Assembly: GCA_024228575.1 (NCBI GenBank)
Contig: JAAETH010000466.1
Coordinates: forward strand, 41,050-105,049
Direction: 5' to 3'
Length of the DNA stretch: 64,000 nt
From: Actinomycetes bacterium
GTDB lineage: Bacteria > Actinomycetota > Acidimicrobiia > Acidimicrobiales > Poriferisodalaceae
Shown: piece by piece, positions 26,543-35,794 of the stretch
How the letters are laid out: every line of letters begins with the position of its first letter
Numbering within the stretch: position 1 is the stretch's first letter
Position numbers and translations under genes: made by a program
Notes under the pieces: generated by a model
The model's input: the letters and a program-made list of their open reading frames with translations, nothing else
Databases searched by the model: none
What the model was told of the DNA's origin: nothing

Positions 26543-27690
26543 CTTCGAGCCAGACCCCACCCGCCCGCGCCGTTCACCCACGCGCCGTCCTGCTGACGAT
26601 CGACTACACACCCCAGACCGGGGGGCAACCATTGCTGGTCAGCTCGATCATCAACTCGACCTCCGACATGATCGATTGGTGTGTGGTGACCGCAGCACCG
26701 GGCCCAGAGACCCCACAGGTCGTGCGAACGAATGGATACCTGGGACTGGCCAGGGCCGCATGGGGTCTTCGTGATTGGCTGGCCGCGGCGGACGATCGAC
26801 TCGTTGTGAGCGGCCACGTGTACCTCGGTCCACTAGCACACGCGGTCGGCTTGGCCACCCGCTCGGCGGTCAGCACGCTGTGCTACGGACGAGAATTGGT
26901 ACCGGCTCGGATGGTGCAGCGACTCGCTCTGGCGACGATGCGGCTCGATCACAGGGTGGTGACCATCAGCTCCAATAGTGAGCGACTAGTACACGGGCTC
27001 GGCGTCGATCCCTCCCGAACCGAATGGGTCGGCTGCGAGCTTCGCCCACAGTTCGCGTCCGCCACCGCGCCGCGGCCGTCCGGGGGTGCAGGGCTTCGCC
27101 TGGTCACCATCACGAGGCTGGCCGAGGGGTACAAGAACCTCGAAGTCACCCTGCGGGCAGTAGCGGTGCTCGTCGCCGACGGAACCGTCGACCACTACAC
27201 GATCGTTGGAGATGGTCCACGTATGGAGCCCTTGCGCGAACGGGTTGCTCAGCTCGACCTCGACGATCACGTGACGCTGACGGGACGCCTGGACAACGAT
27301 GCGCTCGGTCTGGTTCTGGCCGGCTCTGACATCGGACTGTTCTCGAGCCGCAACTCGCAGGCCGAAGGGGGCTTCGAAGGGTTCGGAATCGCCGTGCAGG
27401 AACTCGCGGCGGCGGGCCTGCCCGTGATCGTCGGCAACGCAGCGGGAGCAAGCGACGCAGTGCGCCCCGATTGGGGGACACTGGTCGATCCCGACAACCT
27501 GCTGGACTGGGTCGACGCAATATCGGCGCTGGCCCAAGACGAACCCGAACGCAGACGACGTTCGCAGAGCGCCTTCGACTTCGGCCAGTGTCTCGATACG
27601 TCGATCACTGCTCGGGCCTACCTCGACGCTCTTCGCGGAGGCCCGACACCGACGCCGATCGACCGTCGCAAGCTGATGGGGATCTTCTGA
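26539..27690 (+). CDS. Glycosyltransferase family 4 (GT-B)
   Basis: 383 residues. I take the GTG at 26539, which overlaps the previous TGA, over the upstream ATG at 26443 whose extra residues are a shadow of the preceding gene. The acceptor domain starts HPRAVLLTIDYTPQTGGQP, and the donor domain has LVTITRLAEGYKNLEVTLRAV and EX7E in EGFGIAVQELAAAG. It is a retaining NDP-sugar transferase by family. The asparagine-synthase gene begins inside its stop (TGATG). Confidence 0.83.
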   Translation: MTSSQTPPARAVHPRAVLLTIDYTPQTGGQPLLVSSIINSTSDMIDWCVVTAAPGPETPQVVRTNGYLGLARAAWGLRDWLAAADDRLVVSGHVYLGPLAHAVGLATRSAVSTLCYGRELVPARMVQRLALATMRLDHRVVTISSNSERLVHGLGVDPSRTEWVGCELRPQFASATAPRPSGGAGLRLVTITRLAEGYKNLEVTLRAVAVLVADGTVDHYTIVGDGPRMEPLRERVAQLDLDDHVTLTGRLDNDALGLVLAGSDIGLFSSRNSQAEGGFEGFGIAVQELAAAGLPVIVGNAAGASDAVRPDWGTLVDPDNLLDWVDAISALAQDEPERRRRSQSAFDFGQCLDTSITARAYLDALRGGPTPTPIDRRKLMGIF

Positions 27691-29498
27691 TGTGTGGCAT
27701 CGTCGGAGCGACCGGTCCCGGTGCCAGGCGCCACGTGGAGGAACTGATCTCGTTCGTCGGCCACCGCGGGCCGGATGGTTCGGGGATCTGGAACGACGAG
27801 GACGTCGCCCTGGGCCACACACGGTTGGCGGTCCTCGACCCGACCGATGCCTCCGCACAGCCATTCGTCAGGGGGCCGCTGACCATCACCTACAACGGTG
27901 AGATCTACAACCACGTGGAACTGCGCCGCGAGCTCGAAGCGTCGGGTTCTCGTTTCGCCACAAGCGGCGACACCGAGGTGTTTGCCGAGCTACTCCGGCG
28001 TCGCGGAACGGCCGCGTTCAACGACATCGAGGGCATGTTCGCCGCGGCGATCTGGGATGGGCGAGACAGCAGCCTCACCCTCGTGCGAGATCGCCATGGA
28101 ATCAAGCCGCTCTACTGGCAAACGCGCTCAGGGGGCATCGAGTTCTGCTCCGAGCTCTCTCCGCTGCGAGGGGGCAGCAAGAACCACATCCGGACCGGAG
28201 CACTGAGGGAGTTCCTACGATTCGGTGCTCCCGTGTCGGCACCGATCATCGACGGCGTCGCCGAGATCGAGCCCGGTACGACGATGCGCATCGACGCGTC
28301 GGGTATCCACGTTCGATCCTTCGCGGCCGGCGAGTACACACACATGGCCGACGGAACGACAGCGGTCGACGCACTCCACCTCTCGATAGCTCAACACGCC
28401 CGATCTGACCGACCGACCGTACTGTTCCTGTCTGGAGGATTTGACTCTGCCGCCGTCCTTCGCGGCCTTCGCGATAGTGGGGCCAGGCCCCTGGGGCTGA
28501 CCCTTGCAACGGACGACAACCATGCGGACGTCGGCCGAGCTCGGGAGACGGCAGCTCACTATGGAATCGAACACGAGGTGTTCGAGGTCGATGAGGCCAC
28601 GTTGTTGGGCAACATCGAGGGCTTCGTTTCGGCTATGGACCAACCCGGCATCGACGGTTTCAACACCTATCTGATCTCCCAGATGGCAGCCCGCATCGGG
28701 TACCCGGTTGCACTCAGCGGGCTCGGCGGAGACGAGGTGCTCGGCGGATATCGCTACTACCGGACCGAACATCACCTCCGGCGGGCGGAAACGCTGCTCG
28801 GCCGGCTTCCGAAGCCTCTGTTGTCGGTGGCAGCGCGCCGAGCCGCCTCGCTGACGGGCAAGTCCGAAACTCGCATCGCCCAAGTCCTGGTCGCCCAAGG
28901 CACCGCAGAGCGTCACATGGCGTTCAGAAGCCTGTTCAGCGAAGTCGAGGTCGAGACACTAACTCGCGGCCCGTCTCCGCGTTCGATCCGCTGGGACGTC
29001 GATCGAACCATCGACCAGCGACAGCAACTGGCGACGCTCGACCGCCGGACCTACCTGCGTCCGACCTTGCTGCGCGACGCCGACATCTATTCGATGTGGC
29101 ACGGAGTTGAGCTGAGGGTCCCGTTTGTCGATTCCCGAGTTCTCGAAGCGGTTCTCGCTCGTGGGTCGGCACCGACCAAACACGAGCTGGCGACCGCATG
29201 GAACGATCCGTTCCTGGTTGCCAAGGCGGCGGAGCCCAAGCTGACCTTCAGGCTCCCGTGGGATCGTTGGCTCGGCGCGCTGCGTACGTCGAGTAGCGAT
29301 GTTCTCTCGAGCGTCGATCCCTGGCATGGCCTGATCGACCCGTCGGCGGCACGAGCGATCGTCGACAACGACACGAGAGGCTCCGGCGAACCACTCCGAC
29401 CGTGGGCTCTGCTGGTTCTCGCTCACTGGCTGGGACGTCGGGCCGAGTGCCGCTCGAGCCCGGCCGTATCGATGCTGAAACAGGAAGTAGGCCGATGA
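27690..29498 (+). CDS. asnB: Asparagine synthase-like glutamine amidotransferase
   Basis: 602 residues with both AsnB domains. The glutaminase part begins MCGIVGATG with catalytic Cys2, plus GHRGPDG, TYNGEIYNH and SGDTEV. The synthetase part has the PP-loop SGGFDSAAVL (about 247-256), LSGLGGDEVLGGYRYY (about 342-357) and ELRVPFVDSRVLE. Family chemistry: glutamine ammonia passes to an adenylated carboxylate. Inside a polysaccharide operon the likely substrate is a uronic acid, making a uronamide (as WbpS-type proteins do), not free aspartate; this is inferred from context. Start overlaps the upstream stop, and the following glycosyltransferase overlaps its own stop (ATGA). Confidence 0.85.
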   Translation: MCGIVGATGPGARRHVEELISFVGHRGPDGSGIWNDEDVALGHTRLAVLDPTDASAQPFVRGPLTITYNGEIYNHVELRRELEASGSRFATSGDTEVFAELLRRRGTAAFNDIEGMFAAAIWDGRDSSLTLVRDRHGIKPLYWQTRSGGIEFCSELSPLRGGSKNHIRTGALREFLRFGAPVSAPIIDGVAEIEPGTTMRIDASGIHVRSFAAGEYTHMADGTTAVDALHLSIAQHARSDRPTVLFLSGGFDSAAVLRGLRDSGARPLGLTLATDDNHADVGRARETAAHYGIEHEVFEVDEATLLGNIEGFVSAMDQPGIDGFNTYLISQMAARIGYPVALSGLGGDEVLGGYRYYRTEHHLRRAETLLGRLPKPLLSVAARRAASLTGKSETRIAQVLVAQGTAERHMAFRSLFSEVEVETLTRGPSPRSIRWDVDRTIDQRQQLATLDRRTYLRPTLLRDADIYSMWHGVELRVPFVDSRVLEAVLARGSAPTKHELATAWNDPFLVAKAAEPKLTFRLPWDRWLGALRTSSSDVLSSVDPWHGLIDPSAARAIVDNDTRGSGEPLRPWALLVLAHWLGRRAECRSSPAVSMLKQEVGR

Positions 29499-30706
29499 GG
29501 ATTCTATTCGTCAACCCCGGTGGCAAGGCCCAGGGCGGAGCTGAGAGAAGCCTCGCCCAGCTGATCGGCGGCCTCGCCGAACGCGGGCACGAGGTACACG
29601 TCGCCTTGATGGCCACAGGCGACGCCTCGACGCTGTTTCGAGACGCGGGGGCACATGTCGCAGGAGTGGTCGCCGAGGAGCTTCACGTCGCACCCCGTCA
29701 CGGCGGTGCTGCACCGTTCATCGCCGGGGCGACAAGGGCGGCCCCGGCGATTGCCGGAGTCGTCAAGGCCCTCCGAAAGATTGTCCTCAGGACCTCACCC
29801 GACGTCGTCCACTCGAACGGGTTCCGCAGCCACGTCCTCTCGCCGCTGTTCGTCCCACGATCGATCCCGATCGTCTGGAGCTTGCGCGATCGCGCTCCAC
29901 ACCAGCTGCACCGATCGTTGCTGAGAGCCACATCACGATCTGTTGCCTCGATCATCGCCAACTCGCCGTTCACTGCCGACCAGCTGAGGCACCCTGCCAT
30001 GACCGTCGTGGCCAACCCGATCGCCGAGGTGCAGACCGTGCCCACGAACGAGGCTCGGGCTCGGCTCGGGTTGCCCGACGATCGGCACATCGTGGCCGTT
30101 CTCGCCCACCTCCACCCGTCGAAGGGGCACGATGTGATGGTCGAAGCCCTCACCCACTGGAGCCCATCCGTCCGGCCGATTCTCGCAATCGCCGGAGGCG
30201 ATCTGTACAAGGGTTCTGACAGCTACGGCCGCGATCTCGGCCAGCGGGTCGAAGCCCTCGGTCTTCGCCACGACGTATCGATGCTCGGAAACGTCGACGA
30301 TGTCGATCTGGTGTACGCGGCGGCAGACGTCGTCGTACATCCAAGTCGTCACCCCGAGGGTTTCGGCCGTGTCGCGGTCGAAGCCCAGTCGTCTGGCACA
30401 CCGATAGTGGCCACCGCTCAGGGCGGTGTGCTCGGCTTGATCGACCACGACGAGACCGGGTTGTTGGTACAGCCCGACGATCCCGCCGCTCTGTTCGAGG
30501 CCGTCGACTCGGTCATGTGGCCGGGCCCCCGGCGAACACGCTTGATCAGCAAGGGCAAGACGGCCGCTGCACGGTTCTCACCCGAGGTGCACACGGCCCG
30601 AGTGGTCGAGATCTACGAGAAGCTCACCGCATTGACCTCGAACTCCGACGAGATTCCGGACGAGGATCCCATCACCTCGTCGCGCGAGGCTTCGCTATCA
30701 CGCTGA
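29495..30706 (+). CDS. Glycosyltransferase family 4 (GT-B)
   Basis: 403 residues from the ATG at 29495. MRILFVNPGGKAQGGAERSLAQL is the standard GT4 opening with the GGAE loop. HIVAVLAHLHPSKGHDVMVEAL opens the donor domain and EX7E is EGFGRVAVEAQSSG. It ends the six-gene plus-strand operon. Its last 35 bases overlap the 3' end of the convergent methyltransferase, giving a disordered acidic tail (DEIPDEDP). Confidence 0.85.
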   Translation: MRILFVNPGGKAQGGAERSLAQLIGGLAERGHEVHVALMATGDASTLFRDAGAHVAGVVAEELHVAPRHGGAAPFIAGATRAAPAIAGVVKALRKIVLRTSPDVVHSNGFRSHVLSPLFVPRSIPIVWSLRDRAPHQLHRSLLRATSRSVASIIANSPFTADQLRHPAMTVVANPIAEVQTVPTNEARARLGLPDDRHIVAVLAHLHPSKGHDVMVEALTHWSPSVRPILAIAGGDLYKGSDSYGRDLGQRVEALGLRHDVSMLGNVDDVDLVYAAADVVVHPSRHPEGFGRVAVEAQSSGTPIVATAQGGVLGLIDHDETGLLVQPDDPAALFEAVDSVMWPGPRRTRLISKGKTAAARFSPEVHTARVVEIYEKLTALTSNSDEIPDEDPITSSREASLSR

Positions 30707-31607
30707 CCAGGTTGGTGAGCAGGTCACGTTCGTCATTGTCGCGTTTCAGCCGGCCCCATGTATGAGGATCTCGCGCCCGGTATTCCTGGCCGGCAGTGCT
30801 GGCGACCACACCGAGGCGTTCTATCTCGAAGTGCTGCGAGAGTTTGTCGATGTAGTCGTCGAACCGGAGACGATTGAACAACCCCTCCTCGAGCCAGTGT
30901 TCCCACCCTCCACCCACTTGTCGGGCCGCCTCGAGATAGGCATCGTCACCCACCAGAAGGTGGTCGTATGCGAGAGCCCCGACATGGGGGCCACCGTAGG
31001 AGCGCCACAGTGGGCCGAAGTATGCGTAGAACCGACCGTTCTCACCGAGGACCCGCGCCGATTCGGCGAGGAAGGAGTCGAGGTCGAGCACATGCTCCAG
31101 CACCGACTGGCTGAATACGAGATCGACGCTCGCGTCTCGCACCGCGAGCCTCGAGCCGTCCGTCAGAGCGAAGTCTGCGTTCGTTCCCCGCACCGCTGCC
31201 TCAGTTCGCAGCACCGACCAGTCGTTCGGATAGGCGAAGAGATCCACACCGACCACGTGAGAGGCTCCTCTGTCCAGCCAATACGAACCGACCTCCGGCC
31301 CGCGTCCCACACCCATGATCAGCACCGTTGCACCTTCGATCCGCCCTTCACGCTCCAGGCGTTTCAGACCGTCCTCGGGCCCCAGGCCGCGGCCTGTCGG
31401 ACTGAAGTCGTGGATCGGTACCCCGTCGAGCCACGGCGCGATGCGGTTTCGCACAATCGGGTGCGAACACAGCCATCGGTAGGCCGGAGCAAACGACCGT
31501 GTTGCTTCCCTCAGCCTCGAACCGGTCGCGAACTTGCGCCGCGGCCTGGCGTTGCTGCGTCGGGACCGAAGGGTCCCCGATTCTGACTCGAAGATCGTGC
31601 TCGCCAC
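30672..31607 (-). CDS. SAM-dependent methyltransferase
   Basis: 311 residues. Class I fold with ATVLIMGVGRGPEVGSYWLDRG (motif I, about 93-114), VVGVDLF, and FSQSVLEHVLDLDSFLAESARVLGENG (post-I and strand 5). Methyltransferase_11-type. N-terminal residues 1-45 are Arg/Ser-rich and probably disordered. It stands alone on the minus strand between a glycosyltransferase and the PilZ-linked GT2, so O-methylation of a glycan is likely. Acceptor unknown. Confidence 0.8.
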   Translation of the reverse strand: MASTIFESESGTLRSRRSNARPRRKFATGSRLREATRSFAPAYRWLCSHPIVRNRIAPWLDGVPIHDFSPTGRGLGPEDGLKRLEREGRIEGATVLIMGVGRGPEVGSYWLDRGASHVVGVDLFAYPNDWSVLRTEAAVRGTNADFALTDGSRLAVRDASVDLVFSQSVLEHVLDLDSFLAESARVLGENGRFYAYFGPLWRSYGGPHVGALAYDHLLVGDDAYLEAARQVGGGWEHWLEEGLFNRLRFDDYIDKLSQHFEIERLGVVASTAGQEYRARDPHTWGRLKRDNDERDLLTNLVSVIAKPRATR

Positions 31608-31678
31608 TGGTCTCCTATCGGAACAAGCACCCCGGAGTTGAACCGACGCCCGGTTGGGCCCGCAGCTCGTCTACCGAC

Positions 31679-33568
31679 TCAAGTAGGGATCATCTCGAGG
31701 GTTGCCCCGCGTCGGAATAGTGATGTGGCGAGGTGGCTCAAAGGTGACCATTGCCCGGGAAGCCATTCGACTCCGAGCAGGGCTACGCCCTCGAACGAAG
31801 TTGCGTCGCAACGTCTGACGATCCCGTCGAATTCGACAACAGATCCGCCGAGGTCGAGCTGGACCGTGACGGTCAGACCGGCCGCGGCATTGGGGTCTCG
31901 CATCAGAAGTGATGCACCGGTCAGCGACACATCGAGCGTACGGGCCCGCACCCCGTCGACCTTCGCCTCGAATTGGCACTCGGCGCGGTGGCCCGCCCGG
32001 CGCTCACCTCCGAAATCGGGGCGACGAATCCGATCGATCGCGAGCACCAGCACAAACAGGTTCGCCAGCAACCACGACACACCCAACAGCATGAGACGGG
32101 GCTCATCGATCGGTCTCGGAATGGCACCTCCGAGCGCGAGTGTTGTGTAGCCCCACGCGATCAGATCGGCCGCGAGCAGCAGCCACAACAGCAACGGGAC
32201 AGATTGGCGCGCCCGTCCACTCTCGGATCGTCCCTTGGGCGTGACCGCGAACTTGAGCCGTCGCGGCCGGAAGAACACCAGCGTCGACGAGAGGTTCGCC
32301 GGCATCTTCAACACCTCGAAGACCAGGGTGGGAAGAAGGCGCAATCGTCCGCGGCTGAGCAGCTTCGACAACACGAACTGCAGCGAGTGCACAACGATGA
32401 TCGCCGGTATCAGTGTGCCGACGGGAGCATCGACCGGGGGTGCGCCAGTCGTCAAGGCAACCACCGGCAGGAGATGGAGCACCAGCGTGCGCCAGCTGTC
32501 GAACCACGACGATGCCGAGGCCAGATACATCATCCGTTGGGCCGCCGACAGGCCTCGCGACACGAGAGGGTTCTCTATCGCCAGCGACTGCATGGCTCCG
32601 GCGCCCCAACGCCAACGCTGAGTGTGGAACTCGTCGTAGTTGCGGGCAGCCAATCCTCGGGCGAGAACCTCATTGTGGTGCACGGTCTTCCACCCGGTTC
32701 GGTGCAAGCGCACAGTTGTGTGCATGTCCTCGGTGATGGTGACGGTTGAAACTCCGCCGATCCACCTCAGCGCGCTGGTGCGCAGGATCGCGTTCGTGCC
32801 GGTCCAGAAGGCTGCGTTCGCACGGTTCTTGCCAGGCATGATGACCCGGTGGAAGAACTGCTCCTCGTGATTTCCCTTGCGGCCCCAGTGTAGAAACGAA
32901 TCCCCGTTGTAGAACTCCTGAGGAGTCTGGACCAGTGCGACCGTGGGATCTGCGAAGTACCCGATCGTGTTGCGAAGAAACCCCGGTTCGGGCACATGAT
33001 CTGCATCGAGGACTGCCACCAGATCCGCGTCACAGATGGCGAGAGCATGGTTCAGGTTGCCGGCCTTGGCATGGCTGTTGTCGGGTCGAGTGACATAGTG
33101 CGCGCCGAGAGCGAGCGCCATGTCCTTCACCTCTGGTCGTCTGCCGTCGTCGAGTAGCCAGGTCTCGTGGGCAGGCTCGAGCGCAAGGGCCGCCGACAGG
33201 GTCGGCATCAAGACCTCGAGTCCTTCATCGTACGTTGCGATGAACACGACAACCTTCGCGTTGGTCGCCGCGACCCGACGACAAGGTGTGCTGGCGTCGA
33301 TGTTCCAGAGCTCGAAGATCGTCACGACGAGGCGACTTGCCAGGTGAGCCTCAGCCAGAAAGAGGGGAACCGAAACCCACCACGAACCCCACGCGATGGT
33401 GAACAAGGCTCGCCATCCGAGATAGGCCGCCGTGATGGCGAGGACCATGAGGGCGAAGGCGCGAACAACCAGCCACTCGCCGCGCGACAGGCGTCGCGTC
33501 AGGTCCTTTTGTTCCAGGCCGGTCAACGGATCTTCATCGACCTTCGCTGCGGCCAACACCTTGGGCAT
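31679..33568 (-). CDS. Cellulose-synthase-like GT2 with C-terminal PilZ domain
   Basis: 629 residues. Membrane segments flank a processive GT2 domain: DDG (140-142), DAD (188-190), TED (279-281) and QRWRWG (317-322), the full BcsA-type set. A C-terminal PilZ domain (about 523-629) carries RAGHR (RxxxR, 524-528) and DVSLTG (DxSxxG, 546-551), the cyclic-di-GMP binding signature. It should polymerise and export a beta-linked glycan when c-di-GMP is high. No BcsB/C partners are seen. It is divergent from the secreted GH26 gene across 88 bp. Confidence 0.9.
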   Translation of the reverse strand: MPKVLAAAKVDEDPLTGLEQKDLTRRLSRGEWLVVRAFALMVLAITAAYLGWRALFTIAWGSWWVSVPLFLAEAHLASRLVVTIFELWNIDASTPCRRVAATNAKVVVFIATYDEGLEVLMPTLSAALALEPAHETWLLDDGRRPEVKDMALALGAHYVTRPDNSHAKAGNLNHALAICDADLVAVLDADHVPEPGFLRNTIGYFADPTVALVQTPQEFYNGDSFLHWGRKGNHEEQFFHRVIMPGKNRANAAFWTGTNAILRTSALRWIGGVSTVTITEDMHTTVRLHRTGWKTVHHNEVLARGLAARNYDEFHTQRWRWGAGAMQSLAIENPLVSRGLSAAQRMMYLASASSWFDSWRTLVLHLLPVVALTTGAPPVDAPVGTLIPAIIVVHSLQFVLSKLLSRGRLRLLPTLVFEVLKMPANLSSTLVFFRPRRLKFAVTPKGRSESGRARQSVPLLLWLLLAADLIAWGYTTLALGGAIPRPIDEPRLMLLGVSWLLANLFVLVLAIDRIRRPDFGGERRAGHRAECQFEAKVDGVRARTLDVSLTGASLLMRDPNAAAGLTVTVQLDLGGSVVEFDGIVRRCDATSFEGVALLGVEWLPGQWSPLSHLATSLFRRGATLEMIPT

Positions 33569-33656
33569 TCACTCCAATCGGACACGCCGGGCCGCGAATG
33601 AGGCACAACACCCCAGCAACCTCACTACCTGATGCGACCGTGCCGATGGAGGATCG

Positions 33657-34844
33657 ATGCTGCCGCGCGATCTCGGTCGATCCTCGATGATCCTCATCCT
33701 CGTCCTGTGCCTCGGCGCGGTGACGGTGTCCAGCGCGACGCGCTCGCCCGAGAGAGCATCGGCGGAGCCACCTGCCACGCTCGTTCCCCGGCCCTCGAAC
33801 ACAACGGCGGCACTCGAGACACCTGTCGCCACACCCATTGCCGAAGCCCCCACCACCGAACCGCCCGACTCCACCGCCGAAATCGACCTGAGTCCGACGA
33901 CCACCAGCACCACCGGTCCCGACCCATTCGCCTGGATGGAGGAAGTTCCGGTGCCCGGGCAAACCTTCATCGGGGTGACGACAAAAGACGGGACCCTCGA
34001 CGAGATTGCCGCGTTCGAACACGCTGCTGGAAAGAGGACCGACGCCGTGATGGTCTCACGCGATTGGGCGGCGGCAACACCCGATATCGAAACGATCGAG
34101 ATCATCACCGCAGACGGTCACCTGCCGATCATCGCCTGGGAACCCTGGAACCACGCGATGGAGTCGACCTTCGACCGAAGGAGGGGTGAACAGAGCGAGT
34201 ACGCGTTGTCGACCATCATCGACGGTGAACACGATGACCTCATCGATGATTGGGCCATCGAGCTGGCGGAATGGGGACGCCCCGTCGCCATTCGTTTCGC
34301 CCACGAGATGAACGGCTTCTGGTACCCGTGGTCGGAATCTGTCAATGGGAACGCCGCCGGCCAATACGTGGCCGCGTGGCGTCATGTTCACGACAGATTC
34401 GACGCTGCCGGAGCCAGCAACGTGATCTGGATCTGGAGCCCAAACCCGATCGACCCGAACCTCACACCGATCGATCGTCTCTATCCCGGCGATGCCTACG
34501 TCGACTGGATCGGAGTTGTCGGCTATCTCGGCAACGGAATCGATCCCACGGTCTATGTGCCGACGTTCGATCAGCTGTTCGGACCCACCATCGACGAGGT
34601 GCGTGAGCTGACCGACCTACCCATCGTTCTCACCGAGCTCGGGGCCACCGAACTCGGCGGCAAGAAGGCGATGTGGCTCACCCATGTGCTCGAGACCATT
34701 GCCGAACGAGACGACATCATCGGTTTCATCTGGTTCGAAGTCGACAAGGAGACCGACTGGCGAATCGTGTCCTCCGAGGAGGCGCGACAGGCCTTTTCCG
34801 ACGTTGTCGCCGCGGATGGCTTCGGCACTCCAAGAGCCGGCTGA
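33657..34844 (+). CDS. Secreted GH26 family glycoside hydrolase
   Basis: 395 residues. An N-terminal hydrophobic segment (about 10-27) is a signal peptide or anchor, followed by a Thr/Pro-rich linker (about 35-92). The catalytic domain carries the acid/base glutamate in RFAHEMNGFWYPW (E217) and the nucleophile in VLTELGATE (E327), 110 residues apart as usual for GH26 (beta-mannanases and relatives). GGAGG lies four bases before the ATG. Opposite a glycan synthase, it may trim or release the polymer made by that gene. Confidence 0.87.
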   Translation: MLPRDLGRSSMILILVLCLGAVTVSSATRSPERASAEPPATLVPRPSNTTAALETPVATPIAEAPTTEPPDSTAEIDLSPTTTSTTGPDPFAWMEEVPVPGQTFIGVTTKDGTLDEIAAFEHAAGKRTDAVMVSRDWAAATPDIETIEIITADGHLPIIAWEPWNHAMESTFDRRRGEQSEYALSTIIDGEHDDLIDDWAIELAEWGRPVAIRFAHEMNGFWYPWSESVNGNAAGQYVAAWRHVHDRFDAAGASNVIWIWSPNPIDPNLTPIDRLYPGDAYVDWIGVVGYLGNGIDPTVYVPTFDQLFGPTIDEVRELTDLPIVLTELGATELGGKKAMWLTHVLETIAERDDIIGFIWFEVDKETDWRIVSSEEARQAFSDVVAADGFGTPRAG

Positions 34845-34850
34845 TAAGTC

Positions 34851-35753
34851 TCAGCGCCGGTGGGGGTCGACAGCGGAACGGATCGCAGAAGCGACGGCCT
34901 CGCCGGCCATTTCAGCCACCAGGTCGGCCGATGCCTCGACCGTGCCGGTACTCAGCATGAACAGGGCGTCACCATCGACATCTGTGTGTGATGGTCTCAC
35001 CGCCCTGGCGATTCCATGGTGGGCCAGATCGGTCGCGCGTGTGGCCTCTGGCTTGGTCAACAAAGCATTGGTCACTATGCAGCCGATCGTCGTGTTCGCC
35101 CGGCCCTCTCCCCACGCCGCCACCTGTTCGAGAGACGCGTACGGATACCGGAGACGATCCGGCGGAGCGGTCGACCCGGCGAGCACTCGACCGTCCGCCG
35201 ACACAACATCTCCGAAACCGTTCGCGGCCACGAGAGCCCCAACAACCAGATCGCCGTGGGCCATGACGGCCCAACCCTGCCCACCGGGCTGGCTGAAGTT
35301 CCGGCCGGCATGTTTGCCGACCGTACATCCGCGACCGACACCAACCGGGCCCATGTCGGGATCCTCACACGACGCAGCATCGCACGCGTCGGTCCCTGCC
35401 CGGGGGCCGGGCCTCGCGTGACCAACGCCCTTGATGTCGAAGACGACCGCAGCGGCCACAACAGGGATGATCGCACCCCCCAGGTCAAGTCCGCGCCCGG
35501 TCTCGGCGCACCATTCGGCAACCCCATCGGCTGCTGCCAGACCGAACACCGACGATCCGCAGAGCACAACGGCGTGACATTCGCGGCCAGAAGCAAACGG
35601 TCCCAGCGCCGCGAGTTCTCGGGTTCCGGGAGCACCACCCCTGACGACGGCGACGCCCTGAGACCCTTGTGGGGGCAGAATCACCGTCACGCCAGTGGCG
35701 AGTTCGTCGTCTGTCCAGCAACCGACCAGAACGTCGTCGATCCCCAGCGCCAC
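34851..35753 (-). CDS. P1 (S58/DmpA) family peptidase
   Basis: 300-residue Ntn-type peptidase of the DmpA/P1 group, which is processed at a Gly-Ser/Thr bond to give two chains and acts as an aminopeptidase or on amides. Seen are GVTVILPPQGSQGVAVVRGGAPGTRE, SVFGLAAADGVAEWCAETGRG, the GGQGWAVMAHGD region and the processing-site neighbourhood ANTTIGCIVTNALLTK. Start is GTG. It follows mutM by 41 bp on the same strand and ends 6 bp from the convergent GH26 gene. Confidence 0.83.
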   Translation of the reverse strand: MALGIDDVLVGCWTDDELATGVTVILPPQGSQGVAVVRGGAPGTRELAALGPFASGRECHAVVLCGSSVFGLAAADGVAEWCAETGRGLDLGGAIIPVVAAAVVFDIKGVGHARPGPRAGTDACDAASCEDPDMGPVGVGRGCTVGKHAGRNFSQPGGQGWAVMAHGDLVVGALVAANGFGDVVSADGRVLAGSTAPPDRLRYPYASLEQVAAWGEGRANTTIGCIVTNALLTKPEATRATDLAHHGIARAVRPSHTDVDGDALFMLSTGTVEASADLVAEMAGEAVASAIRSAVDPHRR

Positions 35754-35794
35754 ACGAGAATCCTAGCGGTACCACAACCGGGTCGGCCGCTGTC

